Shown: positions 1 through 9,421 of the stretch, piece after piece
Position numbering within the stretch: position 1 is the stretch's first letter
Layout: each line of letters starts with the position of its first letter
Origin: Gorillibacterium timonense
Lineage (GTDB): Bacteria > Bacillota > Bacilli > Paenibacillales > NBRC-103111
Assembly (NCBI RefSeq): GCF_001457415.1
Contig: NZ_LN881722.1
Coordinates: forward strand, 620,001 to 684,000
Direction of reading: 5' to 3'
Length of the DNA: 64,000 nt
Program-made: the position numbers and the translations under genes
The notes under the pieces: model-generated
The model's database searches: none
Seen by the model: only the letters and a program-made list of their open reading frames with translations
Told to the model about the DNA's origin: nothing

Positions 1-1
1 A

Positions 2-439
2 ATGGAATTGTACCTGTCGATTCCTGTCACTTGCCTTCGCAAATCGCAAGCTCTCAGCACGGCGGAGGGCGAGCTTAACGAGCGCAATATCCGCCTCTCT
101 TTCCTGCAGCTGTTTGATAGCAGCGGAGCGGCCTACGGCTTTCAAGTGCGCAAAGTGAAGGATGTCCAATGGCTTCATGTCGTTCCTTCCGATTACAGCC
201 GTATGTTTCGAGCTTTCGGCCGTATGGAGCTGTCCCTCTCGGGTTTGGGTGGAGATGGGTGGCCAGGGGATGCCCCTGTGTTTCAAGAGCTGAATTTTCC
301 GGCCTCGCGCCTCAGCTCAAAATCGGTGCTGTCCATTCCGACGACAGCGAATCCGATCAATACCCGGATCGAACGGCATTTGATCAAATGGATCCCTGCG
401 GAAACGAAGAACGTTCCTCCTTATTCCGCCGAAGCGTGA
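2..439 (+). CDS. Hypothetical protein, possibly 5'-truncated by window edge
   Basis: This open frame begins at an ATG on bases 2-4 and ends with TGA at 437-439, giving 145 residues. The window starts one base before the ATG, so I cannot tell whether this is the true start or an internal methionine of a longer protein. No signal peptide, membrane helix or catalytic motif is visible. The composition is that of a mixed alpha/beta globular protein, with a charged N-terminal half and a serine/proline-rich C-terminus. I do not recognise the family. A GC-rich hairpin (CCCGGGCC near 445 pairing with GGGCCGGG near 460) follows the stop and could terminate it. Codon use resembles the neighbouring genes, which favours a real gene. 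Confidence 0.5.
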   Translation: MELYLSIPVTCLRKSQALSTAEGELNERNIRLSFLQLFDSSGAAYGFQVRKVKDVQWLHVVPSDYSRMFRAFGRMELSLSGLGGDGWPGDAPVFQELNFPASRLSSKSVLSIPTTANPINTRIERHLIKWIPAETKNVPPYSAEA

Positions 440-444
440 GAGCC

Positions 445-514
445 CCCGGGCCTTTTGGGCCGGGTTGCCACCACCTGAGATTCCCGGTATCATGATAACG
501 GGCCCCGCGGCAAC
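445..514 (+). other. Nested inverted repeats in intergenic region, possible structured RNA or terminator
   Basis: The 211-base gap between the first gene and the RHH gene holds three inverted repeats. CCCGGGCC (about 446-453) pairs with GGGCCGGG (about 458-465) around TTTT. GTTGCC (464-469) pairs with GGCAAC (509-514). Inside that pair, a stem-loop at 483-502 has arms CCCGgTATC and GATAaCGGG. No known riboswitch class is recognisable. The first hairpin may simply end the upstream transcript. Confidence 0.3.
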
Positions 515-580
515 GGGTACGTCTGTCCATTCACAAACGGTGGTTCCCGCAATCCCTTTTATTTTACCGATTGATGAGGG

Positions 581-617
581 TTCATATCCACACGATTAAG
601 GCTGGCAGCGTACTATA
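581..617 (+). repeat. Copy A of a 37-bp intergenic repeat upstream of the RHH/PIN pair
   Basis: This stretch matches 10182-10218 at 31 of 37 positions. The shared core is TATCCACACGATTA, followed by GGC and then GCGTACTA. Both copies lie just upstream of a gene start (651 and 10237). This suggests a shared promoter or regulator site rather than a decayed gene. The GCGTACTA end could be a -10-like element of an alternative sigma factor, but I cannot assign it. Confidence 0.5.
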
Positions 618-650
618 GGGACTACTACGATCGGAACAGGATGGAATCCA

Positions 651-950
651 GTGGAAAACAAGTTCAAGGAGTACATGGGCAAACTGAGAGACTCCGCTTC
701 CCAATTCCTGTCGGACAAGCGCGAGGATGATGTTGAAGGTACGGAAGTTGAGTTGGAATTGCGCGATTATACGCTGCTTCAGAGTGTGGCGGACGAACGT
801 CGGACGACAGTCAAGGTGTTGGTGGATCAGGCCATACGCGCTTTCTTAGCGAATGAAGCGGCATTGAATCAGGAAGAGGACATTCAGGAGGAACGCAAGC
901 GGGCCAATCCGCTGCTAGCCCTGGATGGAATCGCCCGGCGCAACAACTAA
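651..950 (+). CDS. Ribbon-helix-helix-like protein, possible antitoxin
   Basis: A 99-residue protein starting at GTG 651. Residues 33-68 have the pattern of a ribbon-helix-helix (CopG/Arc-type) DNA-binding domain: a short strand (VELELRDY), a helix (TLLQSVADERR) and a second helix after TTVKVLVDQ. The N-terminal 30 residues and the C-terminal 30 are charged and probably flexible, as in many antitoxins. The stop codon is 21 bases before the start of a PIN-like gene (971), with a clear GGAGG at 958-962 between them, so the two are probably co-transcribed. In VapBC-type modules the RHH protein neutralises the PIN nuclease and represses the operon. That role here is inferred from gene order and fold only. 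The ATG at 641 is in another frame, so GTG is the best start. Confidence 0.6.
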   Translation: MENKFKEYMGKLRDSASQFLSDKREDDVEGTEVELELRDYTLLQSVADERRTTVKVLVDQAIRAFLANEAALNQEEDIQEERKRANPLLALDGIARRNN

Positions 951-970
951 CCAACTCGGAGGTTCTAAAG

Positions 971-1426
971 ATGATGGATAACGGATACGGGAATGCCGTT
1001 TTTTTGGATGATACCGCTCTGAAGGCGTTTATGGATCCAAACCATGGGCAACATGTCAGAGCGCGGGCATTCTTTCTTGATTTGGATGATGTGGAGAGAG
1101 ACTTTGTCTCGACCAGCTACATTGTTTTTGAGACGCATGAATGGCTCCGCAATCATTTTGGGCCGGCACCTGCCGAGACGTTTCTCAGCACGATCGAGCA
1201 GGCAATGAGCAAGGGAAAGCTGTCCTTGATCTCCGGCAATGAGCAGTTGGAACAAGAAGCGAAAAATCTGCTTGCGGGATGCCCGCAGCTTTCGTTTACT
1301 TTCGGAGAAGCCGTCACTGCTGTTGTGGTGCTGGCTTACCAGATCCGGCGGATTTTCACCTTCAACCGCAATTATCAGGCGCTTGCCGAGCTTCAACCGG
1401 GCTTACGGCTGATTCCTTCCCGGTGA
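971..1426 (+). CDS. PIN-domain-like protein, possible toxin with altered active site
   Basis: A 151-residue protein with the length and order of conserved segments of PIN-domain ribonucleases. These are a first strand with acidic residues (VFLDDTAL, residues 10-17), a middle helix with a glutamate (IVFETHEWL, E54), and a C-terminal block (residues 108-136) where PIN proteins normally read ifTfDrhF. Here that block is IFTFNRNY, so the usual aspartate is asparagine, and the preceding LSFTD motif is LSFTFGEA with E113 nearby. The nuclease site is therefore partly altered and may be inactive or use other ligands. It follows an RHH-like gene by 20 bases, with GGAGG eight bases before the ATG. Together they resemble a VapBC-like toxin-antitoxin pair. 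A strong terminator follows at 1476-1522. Confidence 0.6.
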   Translation: MMDNGYGNAVFLDDTALKAFMDPNHGQHVRARAFFLDLDDVERDFVSTSYIVFETHEWLRNHFGPAPAETFLSTIEQAMSKGKLSLISGNEQLEQEAKNLLAGCPQLSFTFGEAVTAVVVLAYQIRRIFTFNRNYQALAELQPGLRLIPSR

Positions 1427-1475
1427 TTCCGGCGAAGCGAGGCCATGAACCGGAATAGGTTTTAAAAAGACACGA

Positions 1476-1522
1476 GAAGCGACAGGAGCTGCCCGATCAC
1501 GGGGGCTCCTGTCGCTTCTTTT
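1476..1522 (+). terminator. Rho-independent terminator after the RHH/PIN pair
   Basis: A 14-base perfect stem (GAAGCGACAGGAGC at 1476-1489, GCTCCTGTCGCTTC at 1505-1518) is followed by TTTT. Confidence 0.85.
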
Positions 1523-1686
1523 GAGGACACTTCCGAAGCATGCGGGGCTTACGAATTCCTTTCCCGTTACATCCCCTAGCGGGAGGAAGCGAAGGTCGTC
1601 GAATATTATCTTCATCCGCTGGCAAACTTAGCGCGGGACAAGTACAATGAAAGCAGAACGTCTGCAGAAAGGATGGCCCTCTACCT

Positions 1687-2814
1687 ATGCTAAAGATCGG
1701 ATCCCATGTCTCCACAGCGGACAAAGGTTTGCTTTGTGCCGCCGAGGAAGCGGTCTCCTACGGTTCGAGCACCTTCATGCTGTATACGGGAGCCCCGCAG
1801 AACACGAGACGCAAAGCGATCGAGGATTTTTACGTCCCCGAAGGGAAAAAGGTCATGGAAGAGAACGGACTCACCGACATTGTCGTCCATGCGCCCTATA
1901 TCATCAACCTCGGCTCTTACAAGGATGGGACATATCAGCTTGCTGTCGATTTTCTCCAGACGGAGATCCGCCGCACCCATTATATGGGGGTGCGCAACAT
2001 CGTGCTTCACCCCGGCGCCTTTACCGAGAAGGATCCCGAATACGGACTGAAGCGGATTGCCGAGGGGCTAAATGAAGTGTTGAGCGGAATCCGGGAGACG
2101 GACGTGAACATCGCCTTGGAGACGATGGCGGGAAAGGGCTCAGAGCTTGGCCGGACCTTCGAGGAATTGGCGATCATCATGGACAACGTGGAATTGAATG
2201 ATCGGCTCTCCGTCTGCCTGGACACCTGCCACACCCACGACTCCGGTTACGATATCGTCGGAGATCTGGACGGCGTTCTTGAGCAGTTCGATCGCACGGT
2301 GGGGATCGGTCGCCTTGCCGTCGTACATATCAATGACAGCAAGAATCCCAGAGGAGCGGCCAAGGACCGCCATGCTCCGATCGGAGCAGGCTACCTCGGC
2401 TTCAAGACTATCCAAAGAGTGGTCCAGCACGAGCAGTTGAAGCATCTTCCTTTCATTCTGGAGACGCCTTGGATCGGCAAGACCGACAAGTCCTCCAGTC
2501 CCATGTATGAGGCCGAAATGGCCCTCCTGCGCGGGAATGCTGAGGAGCGGCTTGGAGTAGGCTACGTCGAGGATGTCGCGAAGCTGACCCGTTTCTTCGC
2601 CGGACGAGAGATCGACCGCCGCAATTTCATCGATTCGACCTGGGAGCTGCTGCGCACCGATCCGAAGGCGAAGAAAGCCGACAAGCGTGAGCCGATGGAA
2701 CGACTCTATGACATCGTAGTGGAGGAAGGCGTTTTTCCTGAGCTTGGGGAAAAGGATATCAACATGCGGTTGATCGGCTTTTTTGCAGGGACGGATGCCC
2801 TTCCGCTTACATGA
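1687..2814 (+). CDS. nfo: Deoxyribonuclease IV (AP endonuclease, Nfo/YqfS family) with C-terminal extension
   Basis: Endonuclease IV cleaves DNA 5' to abasic sites in base-excision repair, using three zinc ions in a TIM barrel. The N-terminal 280 residues match the family throughout: [13 protein letters not shown] at the start, [58 protein letters not shown] and FILETPW. These include the expected His, Glu and Asp zinc ligands. Classical members are about 280-300 residues, whereas this one has 375. The extra roughly 95 C-terminal residues are charged and helical (from about [12 protein letters not shown] onward) and have no motif I recognise. An AAAGGATGG ribosome site precedes the ATG. It stands alone between the TA-like pair and transketolase. 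Confidence 0.93.
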   Translation: MLKIGSHVSTADKGLLCAAEEAVSYGSSTFMLYTGAPQNTRRKAIEDFYVPEGKKVMEENGLTDIVVHAPYIINLGSYKDGTYQLAVDFLQTEIRRTHYMGVRNIVLHPGAFTEKDPEYGLKRIAEGLNEVLSGIRETDVNIALETMAGKGSELGRTFEELAIIMDNVELNDRLSVCLDTCHTHDSGYDIVGDLDGVLEQFDRTVGIGRLAVVHINDSKNPRGAAKDRHAPIGAGYLGFKTIQRVVQHEQLKHLPFILETPWIGKTDKSSSPMYEAEMALLRGNAEERLGVGYVEDVAKLTRFFAGREIDRRNFIDSTWELLRTDPKAKKADKREPMERLYDIVVEEGVFPELGEKDINMRLIGFFAGTDALPLT

Positions 2815-2897
2815 AAAGAGAATCAAGAATGCAGGATGGTATTCACCTGATAGACAGGGTACAATGATTAAACTAAGATACAGGAGGTAGCTAGTTA

Positions 2898-4919
2898 ATG
2901 GCGACTACTACAAACAATCTTCTGGAGAAGCTGGCTGTAACCACGATCCGCACGCTTGCCATCGATGCGATCAACAAAGCCAACTCCGGACATCCCGGCA
3001 TGCCGATGGGGTCCGCTCCGATGGCGTACGAGCTGTGGACGAAATTCATGCAACACAATCCGGCAAATCCGAAATGGTTCAATCGCGACCGCTTTGTCTT
3101 GTCCGCAGGTCACGGCTCCATGCTTCTCTATAGCCTGCTGCACTTGACGGGATACGATCTCCCGCTCAAAGAGCTGCAAAACTTCCGCCAATGGGGAAGC
3201 CTGACTCCTGGACATCCCGAGTACGGTCACACCGCCGGCGTGGACGCCACGACGGGTCCGCTTGGTCAAGGCTTTGCCATGGCCGTGGGGATGGCAATCG
3301 CGGAAGAGCATCTTGCCGATACGTACAACAAGGACGGCTTCCGGGTCGTCGATCACTATACGTACGCCATCTGCGGCGATGGTGACCTGATGGAAGGCAT
3401 CAGCGGCGAAGCGGCTTCGCTCGCCGGTCATCTGAAGCTGGGCAAGCTGGTCGTGCTGTATGACTCCAATGATATCTCGCTCGACGGTGAGCTCAACCTG
3501 TCGTTCTCGGAGGATGTCGCGAAGCGCTTTGAAGGCTACGGCTGGCATGTGGCCCGGGTATCAGACGGCAACGACCTGGCCGCCATCCATCAAGCCATCG
3601 CGGAAGCGCGCGCCGATTATCGGCCTTCCCTGATCGAGGTGAAGACGATCATCGGGTACGGCAGCCCGAACAAATCCGGCAAGGGCGGCGAGCATGGGGC
3701 GCATGGAGCACCGCTCGGCGCAGAGGAAGCTCTGTTGACGAAGCAGTTCTACGAATGGCCGGGCCAAGAGGACTTCTATATCCCGGTTGAGGTTCAGGAG
3801 CATTTCGCAGCTGTGAAGAACCGCGGCATTCAAGTGGAAGCCGAATGGACGAAGCTGCTTGCGGCTTATCGTGAAGCTCATCCCGAGCTGGCCGCCCAAT
3901 TGGAGCTGGCGATCGCGGGCGAATTGCCGGAGGGCTGGGATTCCGAGCTGCCGGTATACTCTCCCGCCGACAAAGCGGTCGCTTCCCGCGTCTCCTCGGA
4001 AAGCGCGCTGAACGCCATCGCCAAGAACTATCCGATGCTGGTCGGCGGTTCCGCTGACCTCGAAACGTCTACCAAAACGGGCATCCGCGTATCCGGCCGG
4101 ATGTCGGCGAAGGATTACAGCGGCCGCAACATCTTCTTCGGCGTTCGCGAATTCGCCATGGGTGCGGCGGTCAACGGCATGACGCTGCACGGCGGAGTCA
4201 AAGCCTTCTCCGGCACGTTCTTCGTCTTCTCCGATTACATGAAGCCGGCGATCCGCTTAGGCGCGATCATGGGCATTCCGGCGATTTACCTGTTCACGCA
4301 CGATAGCATCGCCGTCGGCGAAGACGGTCCGACGCATGAACCGATCGAGCAGCTTGCCGGCTTGCGCTCCATTCCGGGCCTCACTGTCTTGCGTCCGGCG
4401 GACGGCAACGAAGTGAGCCAGGCTTGGGCCTATGCGGCCTCCAACCAAGGCGGACCGGTCGTGCTCGTCTTCACCCGCCAGGCGCTGCCGAACCTGGAAG
4501 GCTCGGCGGAGAAAGCGGCTGAAGGGCTGCGTCGCGGCGCTTACGTGCTCTCCGATGCTCCGAACGGCAAACCGGTCGCGCAGATCATCGCAACCGGCTC
4601 CGAAGTGGCGCTTGCGGTTGACGCTCAGAAGAAGCTGGCCGAAGAAGGCATCCAGGTTCGCGTCGTCAGCATGCCGAGCATGGAGCTGTTCGACAAGCAG
4701 CCGAAGGAATACCGCGATTCGGTCATTCTTCCGGACGTTCGCGCCCGTGTCGGCGTAGAAATGGCTTCCTCGTTTGGCTGGTACAAATACATCGGCCTCG
4801 ATGGGGACACCGTGACGATCGATCACTTCGGTGCATCCGCTCCGGCCGGCGTCGTTCTGAAAGAATTCGGCTTCACGGTGGACAACGTGGTCGCCAAGGT
4901 GAAGGGCGTTCTCCGCTAG
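2898..4919 (+). CDS. tkt: Transketolase
   Basis: A 673-residue thiamine-diphosphate enzyme of the non-oxidative pentose phosphate pathway. It moves two-carbon units between ketose and aldose phosphates. The length is typical. The N-terminal region has the family hallmarks [11 protein letters not shown] and [18 protein letters not shown]. The ThDP/metal-binding motif is [19 protein letters not shown] followed by [10 protein letters not shown]. The middle domain carries [16 protein letters not shown] and [28 protein letters not shown] at 2882-2887 sits ten bases before the ATG. A TACAAT at 2860-2865 may be its -10 element. It is a single-gene unit closed by the hairpin at 4944-4992. Glucose-6-phosphate isomerase lies 2 kb downstream, so central sugar metabolism is clustered here. 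Confidence 0.97.
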   Translation: MATTTNNLLEKLAVTTIRTLAIDAINKANSGHPGMPMGSAPMAYELWTKFMQHNPANPKWFNRDRFVLSAGHGSMLLYSLLHLTGYDLPLKELQNFRQWGSLTPGHPEYGHTAGVDATTGPLGQGFAMAVGMAIAEEHLADTYNKDGFRVVDHYTYAICGDGDLMEGISGEAASLAGHLKLGKLVVLYDSNDISLDGELNLSFSEDVAKRFEGYGWHVARVSDGNDLAAIHQAIAEARADYRPSLIEVKTIIGYGSPNKSGKGGEHGAHGAPLGAEEALLTKQFYEWPGQEDFYIPVEVQEHFAAVKNRGIQVEAEWTKLLAAYREAHPELAAQLELAIAGELPEGWDSELPVYSPADKAVASRVSSESALNAIAKNYPMLVGGSADLETSTKTGIRVSGRMSAKDYSGRNIFFGVREFAMGAAVNGMTLHGGVKAFSGTFFVFSDYMKPAIRLGAIMGIPAIYLFTHDSIAVGEDGPTHEPIEQLAGLRSIPGLTVLRPADGNEVSQAWAYAASNQGGPVVLVFTRQALPNLEGSAEKAAEGLRRGAYVLSDAPNGKPVAQIIATGSEVALAVDAQKKLAEEGIQVRVVSMPSMELFDKQPKEYRDSVILPDVRARVGVEMASSFGWYKYIGLDGDTVTIDHFGASAPAGVVLKEFGFTVDNVVAKVKGVLR

Positions 4920-4943
4920 GGAACTTCCTCTCGAACAACAATA

Positions 4944-4992
4944 AACAGCACTTCAGGTTAGATGGATGAATCTAATCGGGGTGCTGTTTTTT
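4944..4992 (+). terminator. Rho-independent terminator of tkt
   Basis: AACAGCAC (4944-4951) pairs with GTGCTGTT (4981-4988), with an inner TTAGAT/ATCTAA stem, followed by a run of T. Confidence 0.85.
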
Positions 4993-5150
4993 CATGCTGT
5001 TTGTGATGGCAGACAAACCTCAATTTGCGGGTACGTTTATTCAAAATGAGGGGGTATGGCAGCGTCTCACTCTCCTCTTCATGTATCTGCCGCTTGCCTA
5101 TATCTCCATCCGACAAATCCTTTTTCTTTCGAAATAACGGGTTCATCGTA

Positions 5151-5196
5151 AAAAATGCGGGGAACAACACTCCGTTCGGAGCGCTGTTCCCCGCAT
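5151..5196 (-). terminator. Rho-independent terminator of the dehydrogenase-PilZ gene
   Basis: ATGCGGGGAACA (5155-5166) pairs with TGTTCCCCGCAT (5185-5196). On the minus strand the stem is followed by a run of T, just downstream of the stop at 5218. The tkt terminator lies on the other side of the 298-base gap, so the two genes converge and are separately insulated. Confidence 0.85.
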
Positions 5197-5217
5197 CCAT
5201 TCCGTTGATGATCGGCT

Positions 5218-6498
5218 CTAGCGGTTTTGTAGAATTCCGTTGATGTACTCGACTAGGCGCACGCGGATGACCGGAGCGAGGCCGGACATCATGCAGCCGT
5301 AGCGGAACTTCCCGGAGCCCTCTTCCTTTTCCACGCGGATGATCTTGGCGGTGATGGGAGGAAGGGAGGCTTCCTCCGGGAAATGGACCACGACGAACAT
5401 ATCGTGGGCGAGCGGATAATCGGTTACGATCTGCAAGCCGTCTCCCGATAGATCCTGAAGAGTGACTTCGATGTTCTGCCCGGAGAAAGCTCCTTCGAGC
5501 TGCCATTGGTAGACGGACATCTGCAGGCGAATGCCGAGGTTGATCCGCTCGGTCCGCCGACGTTCGGCAGCTGTCGCGATAACGCCGCTGTCCGCTGATT
5601 TCGAGGCGTGACCGACCGGCTTGCCGATCCAGTCCTCGTAACACTGTACCACGGAACATAGATCCAAGGGACCATTGCCCTTCGACAGCCCCATCTGATA
5701 CAGCGAAGCCGCGTTGTTCAGCATGGGGGAGGGAAGCTGGAAGCCGGCGGTTTCGCGCATGGCGAGAAGAAGGTCCTTCAGCATGAGCTGCAATGAGAAC
5801 TGCACGTCGAAGTTTCCGTCGATGATTTTGCGGCCCTTGAGGTCGGCCTGCTTGCTTGCGGCGCCCCCGGCTTGGACGATCTCCAGGAACTTGCCGAGAT
5901 CGAGATCGGCTTTCGAGGCGAAGGCCATCCCTTCGGCCAATGCGGCAGAGTTGATGCCGACGATCAGATTATGGGCAAGCTTGGTGTAGGAGCCGGCCCC
6001 ATTGTCACCCATGTGCAGAAGCTTTGAGCCAAGCACCTCGAACAGATCGCGGTGCTCGTCCATCGTATCGGCGCTGCCGCCGACCATGAACACCAGCTGC
6101 CCGCTCTCTGCAGCCGGCTTGCTGCCGGTTACGGGGGCGTCCAGGAAGCGGGCGCCGCGGGCTGCCAGCTCATCCGCCGCGCGCCGGCTCGTTTCTGGAG
6201 CGACCGTGCTGCAGTCGATCACGGTGAGGCCGCTGTCGGCGCCGTCCAGAACACCATTTACGCCGAGGAGGACTTCGAGGAGAGCTGAATCATTGCTGAC
6301 GTTCGTGAAGAGCACATCCGACTCCCTAGCGGCTTCCGCCGGCGTAGCGGCCCGTCGGGCTCCCGCTTCCACCAGGCTGTTCGCTTTGTCCGCCGTTCGG
6401 TTATACACGGAGAGGGGATAACCCGCTCTCAGTAGATTCAGCGCCATCGGTTGTCCCATGGTGCCGAGTCCGATAAAACCAACCCGTTTTTGCTTCAA
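5218..6498 (-). CDS. NAD(P)-dependent beta-hydroxyacid dehydrogenase fused to a PilZ domain
   Basis: The first 290 residues form a 3-hydroxyisobutyrate/6-phosphogluconate-type dehydrogenase. There is a Rossmann [10 protein letters not shown] loop, the substrate motif [14 protein letters not shown] (normally DAPVSGG) and the catalytic-lysine segment [11 protein letters not shown]. These enzymes oxidise or reduce small beta-hydroxyacids or aldehydes such as succinic semialdehyde. From about residue 312 a second domain begins with RRRTER (RxxxR) followed by DLSGDG ([D/N]xSxxG). This is the cyclic-di-GMP signature of PilZ, in a block of about 115 residues ending the protein. No frameshift separates the two parts, so this is a true fusion. 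TTG 6498 is preferred because AAAAGGA lies 11 bases upstream; GTG 6507 is only 2 bases from it. Substrate unknown. Confidence 0.88.
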   Translation of the reverse strand: MKQKRVGFIGLGTMGQPMALNLLRAGYPLSVYNRTADKANSLVEAGARRAATPAEAARESDVLFTNVSNDSALLEVLLGVNGVLDGADSGLTVIDCSTVAPETSRRAADELAARGARFLDAPVTGSKPAAESGQLVFMVGGSADTMDEHRDLFEVLGSKLLHMGDNGAGSYTKLAHNLIVGINSAALAEGMAFASKADLDLGKFLEIVQAGGAASKQADLKGRKIIDGNFDVQFSLQLMLKDLLLAMRETAGFQLPSPMLNNAASLYQMGLSKGNGPLDLCSVVQCYEDWIGKPVGHASKSADSGVIATAAERRRTERINLGIRLQMSVYQWQLEGAFSGQNIEVTLQDLSGDGLQIVTDYPLAHDMFVVVHFPEEASLPPITAKIIRVEKEEGSGKFRYGCMMSGLAPVIRVRLVEYINGILQNR

Positions 6499-6847
6499 TC
6501 GTAACACCGTCCTTTTCCCTTCATCATACCATTGTGCCAGCGGGATGGAAACGGCCTCGGGGAGAGGAAGAAAGGGGCGGTTCCATCTGTCGGAGAATCA
6601 GGCGAAATGTGAAGGGGAGCACTTGCAATTCCCACCTTTTGAAAGTATTCTTATGTGTAGTCAACATGCGGCAAGGGCACCCGTCTGCCTTTCCCCCACT
6701 TGGATTCGCCGCGATCGGGGAGCTTACGGCATAGGCCAGCAACGATTGATCACGTTCATACTCGGCAATGCCCGCCTTCGAACAACCAACAAGCTTTCGC
6801 TCACGCGGACGATTCCGATACTTTATCGACATAGGAGGATTTCTCAC
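6499..6847 (+). promoter_or_regulatory. Divergent intergenic region with candidate pgi promoter
   Basis: The 349-base gap between the divergent dehydrogenase-PilZ and pgi genes contains TTGCAA (6623-6628), a 17-base spacer and TATTCT (6646-6651). This would make a reasonable sigma-A promoter for pgi with a leader of about 190 bases. An open frame runs through the gap into pgi, but the AGGAGG at 6833-6838 fixes the pgi start at 6848. I see no riboswitch. Confidence 0.4.
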
Positions 6848-8203
6848 ATGGTCAACAAACTTCATTTCGACTATTCCAAGGCGCTTGGCTTCATCGGCCA
6901 GCACGAGATCGACTACCTGGAAGGAGCCGTGCGCGTGGCGCATGAGCAGCTCCACAACGGTACGGGAGCCGGCAGCGATTACCTCGGCTGGATCAACCTT
7001 CCCCTTTCTTACGACAAGGAAGAATTCGCCCGCATCAAGAAGGCGGCGGAGAAGATTCAATCCGACTCCGAAGCGCTCGTCGTCATCGGCATCGGCGGCT
7101 CGTACCTCGGCGCACGCGCAGCCATCGAGATGCTGACGAACAGCTTCTACAACCTGCAATCGGGCGAAGCTCGCAAGACGCCGCAGATCTTCTTCGTCGG
7201 CAACAGCATCAGCTCGACCTACGCCACCCATCTCATTCAACTGTTGGAAGGCAAGGACTTCTCCGTCAACGTCATCTCCAAATCGGGAACGACGACCGAG
7301 CCTGCGATCGCATTCCGGATTTTCCGTGAATTGCTTGAGAAGAAGTACGGCAAGGAAGAAGCGCGGAAGCGCATCTACGCAACGACCGACAAAGCGCGCG
7401 GCGCTCTCAAGAAGCTGGCGGACGAAGAAGGCTATGAATCCTTCGTCATTCCCGACGATGTCGGCGGCCGCTACTCCGTACTGACACCAGTAGGCCTTCT
7501 GCCGATCGCGACGGCTGGCATCAACATCGACGAAATGATGCGCGGCGCGTCCGATTCCATGATGGATTTTGCCAACCCGAACCTGCCCGAGAACCCGAGC
7601 TATCAATATGCGGCTGTCCGCAACGCTCTGTACCGCAAGGGCAAGACGACGGAAATTCTCGTTAACTACGAGCCGTCCCTGCACTTCGTCTCCGAATGGT
7701 GGAAACAGCTCTTCGGCGAAAGCGAAGGCAAGGATTACAAGGGCATCTACCCGGCATCCGTCGATTTCTCGACCGACCTTCACTCCATGGGTCAGTTCAT
7801 TCAGGAAGGCAACCGCACCCTGTTTGAGACGGTCATCCAAGTGGAGAAGGTTCCGGAGGAAATCGAGATTGGCGTGGATGCCGACAACCTGGACGGCCTG
7901 AACTTCCTGGCTGGCAAGACGATGGACTTCGTCAACAAGAAGGCGTTCCAAGGTACGATGCTCGCCCACACGGACGGAGGAGTGCCCAACCTGATCGTGA
8001 CGATTCCGGACATGACCCCGTACACCTTCGGCTACATGGTCTACTTCTTCGAGAAGGCTTGCGGCGTGAGCGGCTACCTGCTCGGCGTGAATCCCTTCGA
8101 CCAACCGGGTGTCGAAGCGTACAAGAAGAACATGTTCGCTCTGCTCGGCAAGCCGGGATATGAGAAAGAAAAGGCGGAGCTGGAAGCCCGCTTGAACGAC
8201 TAA
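6848..8203 (+). CDS. pgi: Glucose-6-phosphate isomerase
   Basis: Interconverts glucose 6-phosphate and fructose 6-phosphate in glycolysis and gluconeogenesis. The 451-residue length equals the Bacillus-type enzyme. Recognisable motifs are [18 protein letters not shown], the phosphate-binding [30 protein letters not shown] (a signature of the family), QFIQEGNR and the C-terminal [15 protein letters not shown]. The frame is open upstream, but AGGAGG at 6833-6838 nine bases before ATG 6848 decides the start. This gives the typical N-terminus beginning with [13 protein letters not shown]. It is transcribed alone, with a terminator at 8425-8476 ahead of the next gene. Confidence 0.97.
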   Translation: MVNKLHFDYSKALGFIGQHEIDYLEGAVRVAHEQLHNGTGAGSDYLGWINLPLSYDKEEFARIKKAAEKIQSDSEALVVIGIGGSYLGARAAIEMLTNSFYNLQSGEARKTPQIFFVGNSISSTYATHLIQLLEGKDFSVNVISKSGTTTEPAIAFRIFRELLEKKYGKEEARKRIYATTDKARGALKKLADEEGYESFVIPDDVGGRYSVLTPVGLLPIATAGINIDEMMRGASDSMMDFANPNLPENPSYQYAAVRNALYRKGKTTEILVNYEPSLHFVSEWWKQLFGESEGKDYKGIYPASVDFSTDLHSMGQFIQEGNRTLFETVIQVEKVPEEIEIGVDADNLDGLNFLAGKTMDFVNKKAFQGTMLAHTDGGVPNLIVTIPDMTPYTFGYMVYFFEKACGVSGYLLGVNPFDQPGVEAYKKNMFALLGKPGYEKEKAELEARLND

Positions 8204-8286
8204 GCTATAGAAGCTGAACAAAAGAAGGAAACAATGGAGGAAGTGCCGGAGGGAATTTGGAAGTGGAGGAGTGCTAACGTTCGCCT

Positions 8287-8337
8287 TTGTTTTCGGATTT
8301 CATCAGCGACTTATTCATTCAAGGAATCCGAAAACAA
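8287..8337. repeat. 13-bp perfect inverted repeat downstream of pgi
   Basis: TTGTTTTCGGATT (8287-8299) is exactly complementary to AATCCGAAAACAA (8325-8337), with 25 bases between. There is no adjacent T run, so it is not an obvious terminator. It could be a protein-binding dyad or mRNA 3'-end structure. The rest of the 294-base gap holds only the terminator described next. Confidence 0.4.
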
Positions 8338-8424
8338 CAAGTGATCGGAGCTCCAAATCTCCCGCAGGTACGGCCCTACCTCATTCGTAACATTCTTAGG
8401 TTCAGCCCATATAAAACACGGACA

Positions 8425-8476
8425 AAAAGCCTGCCTGCGGAAAAGAGATTCCATTCCGTTAGGCGGGCTTTTCTTA
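8425..8476 (+). terminator. Rho-independent terminator upstream of the WYL regulator
   Basis: AAAAGCCTGCCT (8425-8436) pairs with AGGCGGGCTTTT (8461-8472) with one G-T pair. It is probably bidirectional and ends the pgi transcript. Confidence 0.8.
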
Positions 8477-8497
8477 TCCCAGATAACAGGTGAAGCG

Positions 8498-9421
8498 ATG
8501 AAACTGGATCGGCTGCTTGGAATCACCATCTACATGCTCAATAGAGGGAAAGTGAACGCTCGGCTCTTGGCGGAGAAGTTCGAGGTTTCTCAGAGAACCA
8601 TTCAACGAGATATGGAAGCTTTGAATCTAGCCGGGATTCCGGTCGTCTCGACTTATGGAACGGACGGCGGCTATGAAATCCTGGATACCTTTCGGATGGA
8701 TCGCCTGCTTGCGGATGACAGCGATTCCTCTTTCATCCTGACCGCGCTCAAGGGGCTGGCCACAGCCTACGTGAATCCCAGGCTCGAATCCGCCTTGGCC
8801 AAGGCGCAAGCGCTCCATAAGGGAAAACCGGGCGCAGCCGACCTCATCCTGGATTTCAGCGTGTTGCGCGAAAATCCTGAGACGCAAGAGCGGCTATCCA
8901 TCATTCGCGAAGCCATCGCTCGGAAGAGTGTGGTTGCTTTTGACTATGCCGGCCAATCCGGCCTTTGCCGCCGCCGCGAGGTCGAACCCGTGGTGCTGAC
9001 GTACAAATGGTATGCCTGGTATCTGTTTGCCTATTGCACGGATGTGGAAGATTACCGCTTGTTTAAGCTCGTCCGCATGGACAAGCTGAGCGTCACCCGT
9101 AAGCAATGGCAACGCGAGCATGACGAGCCCGAGCGGCTCCTGGCTCGTCACACTTCGGCGGAAAGCGGCCGATATCTGGAGTTGAAGTTGCTGTGCAAGG
9201 CGGAGGCGAAGTCGGCCGTGCTCGAATACTTGAACGGTCGGGTCGAGGTGGAGGGCGAGAACGGGGAAGTCATCGTTACCGCCCGGGTTCTGGAGGAGGA
9301 ACGGGTCTGGTATGGGATGCTGGTGGGCCTTGGCGGGAAGGTGAAGGTGCTGGAGCCGGAACGGATCAAACAGAAGCTAAGAGAGACGGCGCACGATATT
9401 TTGGCTGTTAATGGGGAATGA
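8498..9421 (+). CDS. HTH/WYL-domain transcriptional regulator (YafY/DeoR-like)
   Basis: A 307-residue one-component regulator. Residues 1-55 form an HTH_11-type winged helix (ARLLAEKFEVSQRTIQRDMEAL). The middle and C-terminal parts match the WYL ligand-binding domain, with VVAFDYAGQSGLCRRREVEPV and the aromatic core YKWYAWYLFAYC corresponding to the WYL strand. The C-terminal WCX-like extension ends the protein. Such regulators bind nucleotides or oligonucleotides, or control DNA-damage and metabolic genes; the ligand here is unknown. It is a paralogue of the minus-strand gene at 36550-37479, sharing MKLxRxLGI and the LAEKFEVSxRTIxRDME block. A GNAT acetyltransferase follows in the same direction and might be its target. 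Confidence 0.9.
   Translation: MKLDRLLGITIYMLNRGKVNARLLAEKFEVSQRTIQRDMEALNLAGIPVVSTYGTDGGYEILDTFRMDRLLADDSDSSFILTALKGLATAYVNPRLESALAKAQALHKGKPGAADLILDFSVLRENPETQERLSIIREAIARKSVVAFDYAGQSGLCRRREVEPVVLTYKWYAWYLFAYCTDVEDYRLFKLVRMDKLSVTRKQWQREHDEPERLLARHTSAESGRYLELKLLCKAEAKSAVLEYLNGRVEVEGENGEVIVTARVLEEERVWYGMLVGLGGKVKVLEPERIKQKLRETAHDILAVNGE

Noticed and set aside
581-617. Replication origin because of DnaA-box-like TATCCACA
   Set aside because: Only single imperfect boxes exist, without clustering, an AT-rich unwinding element or dnaA/dnaN genes.
6524-8221. Minus-strand frame of 565 codons opposite pgi
   Set aside because: Covers pgi exactly and shows no domain pattern; pgi is certain.
8234-8344. 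36-codon plus-strand frame after pgi
   Set aside because: The only purine-rich site is three bases from the ATG, and the frame runs through the inverted repeat; no support.
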